DNA of 64,000 bases. It comes from Phoenix dactylifera. Lineage: Eukaryota > Streptophyta > Magnoliopsida > Arecales > Arecaceae. Made by a program: the position numbers and the translations under genes. The notes below the pieces were generated by a model, which was not told the DNA's origin, did no database searches, and saw nothing but the letters and a program-made list of their open reading frames with translations. Positions within the stretch are counted from its first letter, which is position 1, and each line of letters opens with the position of its first letter. Shown here one piece after another: positions 23,447-34,500 of the stretch. Location: the NCBI RefSeq assembly GCF_009389715.1, contig NC_052401.1:5188071-5252070 (forward strand), written 5' to 3'.

Positions 23447-23900
23447 TAGAGATGGGCGCTGGGCCGGGCCGCCCATGGCCTGGCACGGCCCGCTTGCTAC
23501 AGTAACGGGCCGTGCCTGGCACGGCCCATGAAAGGGGGCCGGGCTGGGTTACCATTTTCTGGCCCGCGGGCCGAGCCCGGCACGGCCCATAAGGGCCTGG
23601 GCTGGCACGGCCCGCGGGCCAAGCACGGCACGGCCCGCAGGCCAGCCCGGCACGGCCCGCGAGCCAGAAAATTTTTTTCCCAAAATACCCCTCAAATTGC
23701 CGTTTTTGGACTGTTGGGAGGGGCATTTTGGGGAAAAACCAAAAATAGCCGTTGGAAACGGCTATTTTCTCCCCCCTCCAAACGTTCCAACGGCTATTTT
23801 CTCCCCCCTCCAAACGGGCCGTGCCAGGCACGGCCCGTTTAGTCCGTGGCCCGATGGGCCTGGGCCGGGCCGGCCCGGCACGGCCCGATGCCCATCACTA
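23447..23900. mobile_element. Non-autonomous hAT-type MITE
   Basis: This 454-bp element is flanked by a perfect 8-bp target duplication, ATTGGAAG (23439-23446 and 23901-23908), the size hAT transposases make. Its ends are inverted: TAGAGATGGGC on the left, and TAGTGATGGGC read from the right. It is very GC-rich in AT-rich surroundings and has no transposase. The decamer GGCACGGCCC or its complement occurs about ten times, mostly near the ends, like the subterminal transposase-binding repeats of hAT elements. A tandem pair of about 33 bp (CGGCTATTTTCTCCC core) lies at about 23757-23820. Confidence 0.9.
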
Positions 23901-24431
23901 ATTGGAAGCCTAAAATTTTTTTGAGCCGGGCTTGAATAGGGGGATGGCCTAGCCTAGCTCGGCTTATTTCCAACACTAGTAATCGGGAAGAAGCTGATCA
24001 CCATCGGTTAGAATATATGAAAGGTGAGATCATTTGATGGTGACCTAATACTGAATTTTGCATGCTAGTAGTCATATATGATTTATTAGTTGTGTGGATA
24101 AGCTAAGCTAGTTCCTCTATGAGAGGGTCCACGTGGATCCAAGTAAGTCGATAAAACATATCCCTGAATGAAAAGCCATACGAATATATCTATATATCTA
24201 TCCATCTATATATCTATAAACACATAGTCTGACAAGGTCATCTAAGTATAAGTATATGTGAAACCATATTAGTTTATTTAGCACAGATCAATGACAATTA
24301 CATGCCTGCCTAATCCAATAATCTATTAATTTAAATTTATCAATAGTGGAAGAAGGATTGTTGTTGTATCCTCTTTCTATTGGAGGATTATAATGGAAGG
24401 AAGCTCGACCGAAGAAAGAATGAAACTAGGA

Positions 24432-24725
24432 TATGAACCCAGGCCACGGGTATCAAATGCTTATCATTTTGCCAACTATACTAGTTGACATTCTTCTTAT
24501 CTATTTCTCTTCCTTCCATTGATTCAGTATAGTGACTAATTTACAATTAAAAATGCTAAATAGATAGCATTTTTTAGATATGAACCCAGGTCACAGGTAT
24601 CAAATCGTTATCATTTTACCAATTATACTGGTTGACATCCTTCTTATCTTATTCTCTTCCTTCCATTGATTCGGTTTAGTGACTAATTTACAATTAAAAA
24701 TGCTAAATAGATAGCATTTTTTAGA
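24432..24725. repeat. 147-bp tandem duplication
   Basis: A unit starting TATGAACCCAGG at 24432 is repeated at 24579 and runs to about 24725. The copies differ at roughly ten positions, so the duplication is not recent. The unit holds the palindromic phrase ATGCTAAATAGATAGCAT near its end. Confidence 0.9.
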
Positions 24726-25899
24726 TGACATATGACTATATAGGGTATATATAAAAATACACTCATTTTTGACATGAGGACTTGAATAGTGCTCATAGAG
24801 TTAAATGACATGTCCAAGTGGGGGCTTATTTTGAGTGACATGCAGTATAGATGGATGAGTAAAATTTGGAAAAATTTGCTTGAATTCAATGTGTGTACAT
24901 GTAGCAGGTCGATCGCAAGCTTTCATGTCCACCAATTTTGTGGCTCAAATATACTATGGATTATTAGTTATTAGTACTTAATAGGTGGAGGATTAGCATT
25001 AGTAGGACTGTATTAATGTTGTGATTTTGATTTCTTGCTTATAATCAGGTGTTAGCAAGCAGATTTTGATGGATGGAGAAGGGGAATGCATATCTAGCAT
25101 TTCAAGTCGATAAAGTTAAAAGACTGATCTAGTTGAAGAATTTCTATAGATTAAAAAATCGAAATCCAAATTCTTAATCAAGTTCTTATGAGAAATAAGC
25201 AAAATTGCTTAAGAAAAATATTAAAGTGGGTAAAGGCAAGACACTTATAATTGCATGAGATATTTAAATGAAGAAAAAGAAGAGATACTTACTTGTTCTC
25301 TATGTAATTAATACATCCCAAGAAACACATCATGATATCTTGGGTCGTTAACCAAGAATTTCCATGAACTCTTCATTGTCATTTTTGCCCCCTAGTTTTT
25401 TTTACTGATACAATGACAAGGGCTGGTTTGGGCCCAGCCATCCATGCATGATCTACCCTGATTTAACTAATTATGGTGTCAGGCATTTCAAAGGAGACAT
25501 GCAATACTGTTCTAACCTTTTGACCATTTGTCATGAATATCGAATACTCCAAAACAAATGCAAATTTTTATACTTGTCATCTTTTGTTTCTTTATATGTT
25601 TGGAGATGTCATCATTTTCCTAGAAATTGATGAGAGTAGGTAAGTTGATGATGTCTATGGTTATCATAATTTACTTCTAACACAATCCTCTCATGTCACT
25701 CAGCCTCAAACTATATAAGAAGTCCAATTTTTTCAAGATTTAGTTTTTTTTTTAATCTTGCTCTTGTACTATACTGTAAAGATATCACCAAACAACAAGA
25801 AGAAGAAGAAGCTGCTTTAACCTTTATGGAAAGGTCTTCATAATGCGGACAAGGACCCGACTCTAGAAGTTATTTTTAGTTTCCTCTTGGATCTCGATA

Positions 25900-26170
25900 G
25901 GTTATATATATAATTCGTCATTTTTTTTTGCTAAAACAGATGATTCATATAGTTCGAGTACAAATACATCCAATAAGATCAGAAAACAACAAGTTTCGAA
26001 GCGCTCTAGGCATGTCCTCCTTCCCAACCCACATGATGCCTCCGTAGTGACTGGCCACATACGAAGCCATCCAATCCGCGGTCCCATTTGCCTTTCTGAA
26101 CACATGCTTAGCCTAAAAAGCCACACCAACACTCATCATAGCCCAAATATCCTGAATATAATTTGCCACC
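25900..26170 (-). mobile_element. LINE remnant, RNase H end of ORF2
   Basis: Read on the minus strand, this encodes the RNase H-like tail found at the end of plant L1-type LINE ORF2 proteins: phrases such as IQDIWAMMS, HVFRKANGTADWMA, and GGIMWVGKEDMPRALRNLL are visible. One in-frame stop (TAG) lies before AKHVFRKANG. Only this 3' end is present, consistent with the 5' truncation usual for LINEs. A T-run on the plus strand at 25920 may be the old poly-A side. This is not a host gene. Confidence 0.7.
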
Positions 26171-27011
26171 TTCAGCTTTTTTGTTTTTTTATATACATAA
26201 TCTCATCAGAAGGAAGAAGGGCAAGATCACTGCAAATATGAGCTGGTATTTATCTCTGGAAATGGCTGCTGAGGTGGATATCTATTAGAATATAAGCTTA
26301 TTTTCTGGTGTATATGGGATTGATGAATAAATTATGATTCATTTGAGACTTGACCATAGTTTTGGACATATCTGAGAATTTAGATGATGGTGAAGGGCCC
26401 CACAAATCACAAGATTTGGAGATAGCTGGAGTCAGAGGGAGGCATATTGGAATAATTCCTTGAGATACCCAACCCACTTCCTTAAGCAACAAGCTTTTGG
26501 TACAATATGTTTGTTTTTTGGTGAGGAAGGAGAGGACTTGGTCCTTCTTTATATTCTTTAGGAAAGTTCCCTATCACTTACACTTACATATTGGTGTTTT
26601 GTGGTTCCACATGCCAAGTGTGAATGCAAAGCAATGTACACCTATGCATGGTCATAAGTTTGAATATTGAAATCAAATCTTTTGCATTAATAGGCTACTT
26701 GACTTGCAGGGTCAACAATGTGAATGAATCATTATGTTTTCTTGGTTGGCTAATGCTTAAAGATGAAGCCAAGCAGTGAAGTTTTGGACCAGAAGAAATG
26801 TTGCTTCAATTGCTACTCACATGATGTTTTAATCAAAGTGCTGTGCCTCATTGTCAAAGGCCAAGAGAGTTGCAATGTCTCACATCCTAACCTATGCTTT
26901 GATTTTCATGTGCCATCAGGCTCCAAGAGCTAAACTAGATCGGTTGTCGGCGGAGAATAAGATTAGTTAGAGTGCTCTAAAGTGAGATTTCTTGGGGTTA
27001 TGCACAGATGA

Positions 27012-29922
27012 TGTCACGCCCCGGATCCGGCTCCGTGACACGGCCGTGCTATTGCCGACTACCGCCCACAATAGCACGCAGCCTCGTACATGGTCAACAG
27101 GTAGTCAAAAGCAGTGTAACTTGTATATATCAAAAGAAGGTATTACAACCCACTGGTTCATATAAAGTACAGAGCTTCTACATAGTTTATATACACAAAA
27201 GTTTATTTATATCATCCCCAAAAATAAAGAAGCCCTGTTGCAAAAGAAAAATGCTTCTGGCAGCTGTCACTGGTGGTGATCTAAAAAAAAACGTAAATGA
27301 ACAGGCATGAGCTACACGGCTCAGTAAGTAATCCTGCATAATCTTGTCGAATCGACTAAAAATGCTAACCATGCTTATCAGGGTTTGAGAAGCTGACATG
27401 TATGCTACTAAATCAATCATCATAATAAAATATCCATGCTGAGTAAATAAAACAGTATCCTACAATGTCAAGAAATCATGTAATATGCACATGTAGGAAA
27501 AATCGTGCCACCGGCATGCCGTGGTCGTGCTCTTAAATGCTACTGCGAAGTCATTCTTGGCCACTGGCGAGACCGGCTCAGTTATTAGGCGGCCACTGGC
27601 GGGGCTGGCTCAGTCATTCTCGGCCACTGGCAAGGCCGGCTCAGTTACATTGGGTCAGTAGCTCTTAAGAGTTCATAAATAATGCTTCGTATAGGTAGTA
27701 CCTCATAGATGCTACGGCGAATTCATTATTGGTCACTGGCGGGGCCTGCTCAGTTATTAGTCGGCCACTGGTGGGGCTGGCTCAGTCATTATCGGCCACT
27801 GGCAAGGCCGGCTCAGTTGCATTCGGCCCATAGCAATAGGAGTTCTTAGGTACCCCTTTACAAGCAATATACCGCTAGAGCAAATCATTATCATTCTTTA
27901 CACTCATGCTAATAAAAATCATAATATGGAATTCAATTCATTTTGCATGTATCACAAGAGCTATGAAAACATAATATGTGCACAACTATGAATTATGTGA
28001 CTGACATGTACCACCCATGTTCATATTTCATAACTCATATCTTAGCATGTAATGTAATCCCAGTATTTTGTAGGCATAACGGAATATAAAGCATATATCA
28101 TCATATCTTGTGTAACTAGAGCATGTCAGATACACATATCGTTCTTAGCCTACAGTACATGCATAACATGTTAAATTTCATGTATGATCCATAAAGATTA
28201 GGGCAGGCTACTTACATACATGATTCACAACAAGATTAAAAAAGTTACTTACAGTAATTTGCCTTTTTCCTAGGTCTCCCGCGTCCTGGTGACGAGTCCT
28301 AAGTCACCTACAATCATGTCATAATAATAATATGTTATTTCCTTTTCTACCTGAAATTTAGCCCATCCCTCATCCGGGTTCATCCAAATAGACTGGGTCT
28401 GGTTTTATTGGGTTCACCTAACCCATTCTAATTATATATATATATACACACATATATACATATATATATATATTTATTTAAGCTTAACGGGTTGCGGGTT
28501 CAGATCCGACCCGCAAACCCGTTACCATATTTTCTTTCTCCCCCCTTCTAGAGGCTTCCGCCTCTTCACCTACCTTCCTCCCCTCTCTCCTCCGTTTCCT
28601 CCTCTCTCTCTCGTTCTCTCCTTCAACCTCCCACCGAAGCCCATGCTTCCGGCCCTCTCCTCCGGCTCCCCTTCTTCTCCTCCGGCCAGATCTGTGGCCT
28701 TCCCCCTCTCGGTCACTCCCTCTCTTTCCCTCTCTCTCTCTCCCTCTTTCTTTCTTTCTTTGTTGACCCTGCCGAGACCCTACTCTCCGGTCGAGCCCTC
28801 GGCTCCCTCCGGCCTCGGTCTTTCTTCCTTCTTTCCCTCTCTCCTTTTCCCTTTTCTTCTCTTGCAGGCGGCCGGGGAGGCGAGGCTCCCCCCGATCCAC
28901 CGATCGACGTGGGGGTTTCCCCCCGGTGCACCGGCGGAAGGGAAGCCCTTCCTCCCTCCGAAGTGATGCCGGAGAGGGGAAGGGTTCGGAGATGGGTCGG
29001 AATTCGGCTTTAACCGAGGGCCTCCACCCGCTCCGTCCACGGCCAGGTATGGCCGGAGGGGATGAAGCCTCAAGATCCGGTGAGTTCATTTTCCTTTTTT
29101 TTTTTTTTTTCGGTCCTTCCCTCCGGAACCACCACCCCTTGCCGGAGAAGAGGTGGTGGTCCGGCCAGGGCTGGCGGCCCTGTGGCCGCCTCTGTTGTCG
29201 TCCCGGCCAGATCTGGCGGCCCGGGTTGCCCCCCGAACTCCAGGGTACCGGCGGCCGAGGCCGCGGTGTCCGGTTCATCCGCAGGCCGAGCCCGGTTGGG
29301 TTTGGCCCGGGTGGTCGTCGGGCGCACGACCTTTGAGTCCGGCCTGACCAGTGGACTGTAGGCCTTTTTCCCCTCCCCTGTGTCGGTTTCCTCCCCTCTG
29401 TTTCACTGTTGACACAGAGGGGAAGAGCACCCCACAGTGGAATTTCTTTACCCCTGTTAAACCCTTACCCTAATGCTCCTTACCTTGGCCGGTTGCAGTC
29501 GGGCAGTACCTCCCCCTGGTAGTCCCTCCTTCCTCTTGGAGCTTCAGGGCTCCTTTGCCTTCGGCTCCAAGGCTTCGGCTCTCTCACTCTCTCGTTCAGT
29601 ATTCTAGGGGGTCTGTCACTTGGGGTTGTCGGCAGAGGCTTAAATAATTTGTTTAGAGGATGAGACCCCCCCTCTGAGAGGTCCCATCCTCTCCATTCCT
29701 CCCTGCTCCGGGACTGGCCACCGCCCCCCTGTCTCCGGCACGCCGGCATCGGCTGCCAGCAGGGGGTGAGGTAACCCTTCCCTGTCGGTCTTATCCCTTC
29801 ATTTTTTTTTAACCATTATAATAACTATTATAATAATACTGCCCACAGTGAAATTTGGGCCCAAACCCTTAACTGGGCCTATTTCTTATTGGGCCTAGTA
29901 GGTTGTGGGCCCGGACATTACA
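27012..29922 (-). repeat. 3' LTR of the Tekay-type element
   Basis: This LTR of 2,911 bp is nearly identical to the one at 34501-37456. It includes two clusters of 33-bp-like direct repeats (27556-27655 and 27731-27820, core GGCCACTGGC...GGCTCAGT), an (AT)n run near 28432-28475, and a GC-rich half (28500-29350) whose long open frames are compositional. Confidence 0.95.
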
Positions 29923-29936
29923 TCCTACCCCCCTTA
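29923..29936 (-). other. Polypurine tract of the Tekay-type element
   Basis: On the minus strand this reads TTAAGGGGGGTAGGA, directly before the 3' LTR. It is the site where plus-strand DNA synthesis is primed in this family. Confidence 0.75.
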
Positions 29937-32900
29937 AAATAAATTTCGTCCGCGAAATTATACATACCTCTATCTTCGAAGAGCTGGGGGTAACTTTGGC
30001 GCATCTCCTCTTCAAGTTCCCACGTGGCTTCCCGTTCAGTGTGGTTGGCCCACTGAACTTTGACATAAGGGATGGTACGCCTCCGAAGAATTTGCTCCTT
30101 CTTATCGACGATGCGCAGAGGAGCTTCCTCATAGGTCAGGTCTTCATTTATCTGCAAGGGTTCATACTGTAATACATGGCTGGGATCTGGGATGTACCTG
30201 CGTAGGAGGGAGACGTGAAAGACGTCGTGTACTCCTGATAACTCTGGAGGTAGGGCCAGCTTGTAGGCGACCTTGCCCACTTTAGCGAGAACCTCGAATG
30301 GGCCGATGTAGCGGGGACTCAGTTTACCGTGCCGCCCAAATCGGGTAACACCCCTTGACGGAGAAATTTTTAGGAAGACAAAGTTCCCCTCCAAAAATTC
30401 CAATTCTCTCCTGCCTTTGTCAGCCCATCGTTTCTGTCTGTCCTGAGCGGCTTGTAGTCTCTGCGTTATTAGCAGTACCTTATCTCTAGCACTCTGGACC
30501 AATTCAGGACCGAGTAGTTTTCGCTCTCCGACCTCATCCCAATGCAGAGGAGATCGGCATTTCCTTCCATATAGAGCTTCATATGGTGCCATTTGGATGC
30601 TGGAATGGTAACTGTTGTTGTAGGCAAACTCTACCAAAGGTATGTGGTCGTCCCAGCCTCCACCTAGGTCCATGGTACAAGCTCTTAACATGTCTTCCAG
30701 GGTCTGTATTGTTCGCTCTGACTGACCGTCGGTCTGGGGGTGGTATGCGGTACTGAGCCTCAATTCGGTACCCATGGCCTTCTGAAAGCTTCTCCAGAAT
30801 CTGGATACAAATCGGGGGTCGCGATCAGAGACGATGCTCACTGGCACTCCATGTAGGCGCACAATTTCATTAATGTACACTTGGGCCAGCCTGTCCAATG
30901 AGGTTCCAACCCTAAAGGGTAGGAAGTGAGCTGACTTTGTGAGGCGGTCGACAATCACCCACACTGCATCATTCCTTTTTACTGTTCTTGGAAGCCCTGT
31001 AACAAAGTCCATAGTGATATGCTCCCATTTCCATTCTGGAATCTCCAATGGCTCTAGTAACCCTGCCGGCCTCTGGTGTTCTGCTTTTATCAGCTGACAG
31101 GTCATGCATCGGGCAACATACTCAGCTATTTCTCTTTTCATACCCTTCCACCAGTAATGCTCTCGGAGGTCCCTGTACATCTTGGTACTGCCGGGGTGAA
31201 CGGAGAAGCGGGATTGGTGGGCTTCTCCTAGAATTTCTTTCTTTAATTCCACATCAGCTGGGACATACAATCGATGACCGAACCTCAGGGTACCATCTGA
31301 GTGAATCTGGAGCTCGGGTCGTAACCCTTTTTCCACTTCATCCTTGAGTTGACCTGTGCGTGCGTCAGACTGCTGAGCGATCTTTATTCTGTCGATCAGT
31401 GTCGGTTGTATCCTTAGAGTGGCCAGCAGACTTTTTGTAGTTTGTACAATTACTTCAACCTGCAGCTTATCAAGATCCTTCTGAACCTGTGGCTGGGTGG
31501 TGAGTAGTGCAGATGAACTTACTGCTGACTTTCTGCTTAGAGCGTCAGCCACCACATTAGCTTTGCCTGGATGATATTTGATATCCAAATCATAGTCTTT
31601 CAGGAGTTCCAACCATCTTCTTTGTCGCATATTCAATTCTTTCTGAGTGAATATGTACTTTAAACTCTTATGGTCAGTGTACACTTCACAATGCTCTCCA
31701 TAAAGGTAGTGCCTCCAGATTTTCAGGGCAAAGACCACTGCAGCTAACTCCAGGTCGTGGGTTGGATAATTCTGCTCATAGGGCTTTAGCTGTCTAGAGG
31801 CATAGGCTACTACCTTGCCATTTTGCATTAATACACAGCCTAGCCCGATTTTGGAAGCATCACTATAAATAGTAAATTCTCTATTTGTGGATGGCAGAGT
31901 TAAAATTGGAGCAGACACTAACCTCTGTTTTAACTCCTGGAAGCTCTTCTCACAACTGCTGTCCCAGATAAACTTGGCCCGTTTTTTGGTTAATCGGGTC
32001 AAGGGAGTGGCTATTTTGGAAAACCCTTCCACAAACCGTCGGTAATACCCGGCCAGTCCCAAAAAGCTTCTAATTTCTTTGACATTGGTGGGATGAGGCC
32101 AATCTACCACTGCTTCTATTTTCTTAGGGTCTACTGACACCCCATCCCCGGAGATCACGTGACCGAGGAATGCCACGCTGCTCAACCAGAACTCGCATTT
32201 GCTCAGCTTGGCATATAACTTTTTCTTCTGAAGGGTCTGTAGTACCATTCTTAAATGAACTTCGTGCTCTTCCCTGCTCCTTGAGTAAATCAGTATATCA
32301 TCAATAAAGACTATCACAAACTGATCTAAATTCTGCTTGAAGACTCTGTTCATTAAGTCCATAAAAGCAGCTGGAGCATTGGACAGTCCGAATGGCATAA
32401 CCAGAAATTCGTAATGCCCATACCTGGTTCGGAATGCAGTCTTTGGCACGTCATCAGGCTTGATTTTTAACTGATGGTAACCGGACCGCAAATATATCTT
32501 GGAGAAGACTTGGGCACTTTGCAGCTAGTCAAACAGGTCGTCGATCCGGGGCAGAGGATATTTGTTCTTTATAGTTATCTTGTTCAGTTCCCGGTAATCG
32601 ATGCACAGCCGCATGCTCCTATCCTTCTTTTTTACAAACAGTACTGGAGCTCCCCATGGAGACACACTGGGTTGAATGAACTTTTTATCCAAAAGCTCTT
32701 GTAATTGTGTCTTTAATTCTCTGAGCTCAGCAGGGGCCATTCGATAAGGAGCCTTGGAGATAGGTCCTGCTCCAGGGGTGAGGTCTATAGTAAATTCGAC
32801 CTCTCGATCAGGGGGTAGTCCCGGTAACTCTTCAGGAAAAACATCCGGATATTCTCTGACTACCGGAATATCTTCTAGTTTGATTTCCTTTTGGGTATCC

Positions 32901-34363
32901 GTGACACATGCCAGGTAAGCCGTGCACCCCTTTCTGAGTGCTCTAATGGCTCGCAAGGAAGAAATGAAATGTAGTGTCGGCTTACATTGAGGGGGCGTAT
33001 CGTCATTCTGAAAGAAGAATTCTGGTTCTCCTGGCATTCGGAATACCACTTTCTTATGGTAACAATCAATGTGGGCATGATACTGGGACATCCAGTCCAT
33101 CCCCAAGATGATGTCAAAATCATACATGTCCAGCTGTAGAAGATTTGCTTCTAATTCTTTTCTTCCCAACTGAATTATGCAGTTCTTGTATTTAGTGTCA
33201 ACTATCACTGTCTCTTGAAGGGGTGTGGCAACATGCAATGGTTCTATTTTCTCAGATGTGCAATGCAACTGTTTGGAAAAACTAACTGACACGAAGGAAT
33301 GTGTGGAACCAGAATCAAATAGAATAGAGGCATCAATCAAATTAACTGGCAGTGTACCTGTCACCACTTGGTCGCTCGCACTAGCGTCCTGGCGAGTCAG
33401 TGCGAATACTCGGGGGGTGTTCCTTGGCTTCTGGCCCTCGGTTGCAGGAGGTCTGGGTGCCCTCTTTGGGCAGTCACGTGCCATATGTCCGAGCTGCCCG
33501 CATGTAAAACAGGCCCCAATTTTCTTCAGACAGGGCCCACTGTGATGCTTGCCGCAGCTAGGGCAACCTCGGTTCTGCCTCTTTTTAATCATAGACCCCT
33601 TGATGCCCTTGGGCCTACTGCTCTGTCCTCCTGCTGACCTGGCCTTCGTCAGATCACTTCTTTCTAAGTCAGGCCTCATCAAGTCGGCCTCAACCTTCAA
33701 GGCCCGGTCCAACACGTCTCTGTAGCAGGTGAATAGGTGAGAAGATATCCGAGATCTGATCCTGTACCTCAGCCCCCGCTCAAACCGGCTTGCCTTACTC
33801 CTTTCATTTTCCATGAACTGGGGGCAAAACCGGCCCAGTTCGTTGAATTTGCTGGCATACTGCAGGACAGACATATGCTCGGACTGCGTCAGTGTCAAAA
33901 ATTCATCTTGTTTCATCTGGTTCACCGAGTCCGGGAAATACTCTGCATAGAACAGCCTCGTGAAGTCCCTCCAAGTAATCCTGCTGGCGGGGTATGCGGG
34001 CTCCATGGTCGTCCACCAAAACTCGGCGCTCCCCTTCAGCTGGGGGATGGCTAATCGGACCTTCGTTTCTTCGGGGAACTGGAGTGCTTGGAACATCTTC
34101 TCCATATCCCGAATCCATGTCTCGGCCGCTATCGGGTCCGGTCCGCCATCAAATACTGGTGGGTTCAGTCGTCGGAACCTCTCATAATAAGAGCTGGTTG
34201 GTTGTAGGGTAGCTAGCTGTATCTGCTGCTGCTGCTGGAGGAGCTGCGCTATCAGCTGGTACACTCCAGCTAGATCCGCGCTACCTGCCCCAGAGCGTGG
34301 TGTATCCGGGGACTCGGAGCGGTAGCTAGGATCTGGGGACGGTGGCCTCCTATCATCCTCCAT
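29930..34363 (-). pseudogene. gag-pol region of the Tekay-type element
   Basis: In order on the minus strand: gag with a CCHC zinc knuckle ([14 protein letters not shown], near 33500), an aspartic protease (FDSGSTHSF, near 33310), reverse transcriptase with FIDDIL near 32300, RNase H (YSDASK near 31865), integrase with an HHCC finger near 31000-31150 and a DDE core, and a C-terminal chromodomain around 29940-30080. Chromodomains of this class direct integration towards heterochromatin. The region is close to whole, with about one break. Confidence 0.92.
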
Positions 34364-34483
34364 ATCTTATAGTGTTTACTGCAACCAAAATTCAAAGTAA
34401 GGTCAATATACCCTAATAAGTCTCAACACCCTTAACTACCCGTTAACCCCAAATTTTATTGTTATGTTCTTGTTAGTCCTAAA

Positions 34484-34495
34484 GCTCTGATACCA
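34484..34495 (-). other. Primer-binding site, tRNA-iMet type
   Basis: On the minus strand this reads TGGTATCAGAGC, which pairs with the 3' end of plant initiator methionine tRNA. It sits 5 nt inside the 5' LTR, as is usual in Ty3/Gypsy and Copia elements. Confidence 0.9.
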
Positions 34496-34500
34496 CGAAA

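Larger units (their letters stand above)
23909..27006. other. Intergenic, 3.1 kb
   Basis: No host gene is visible. The stretch contains a 147-bp tandem duplication and the 3' remnant of a LINE, listed separately. The rest is AT-rich unique-looking sequence up to the Tekay insertion. Confidence 0.6.

Noticed and set aside
27556-27820. CRISPR-like look of regularly spaced repeats
   Set aside because: Units are imperfect, spacers are nearly the same, and the array lies inside a retrotransposon LTR of a plant genome.
28484-29278. 264-codon basic open frame and its mates in the GC-rich half of the Tekay LTR
   Set aside because: Low-complexity Arg/Gly/Lys sequence created by CT/GA-rich DNA inside an LTR; it recurs in the other LTR and shows no domain.
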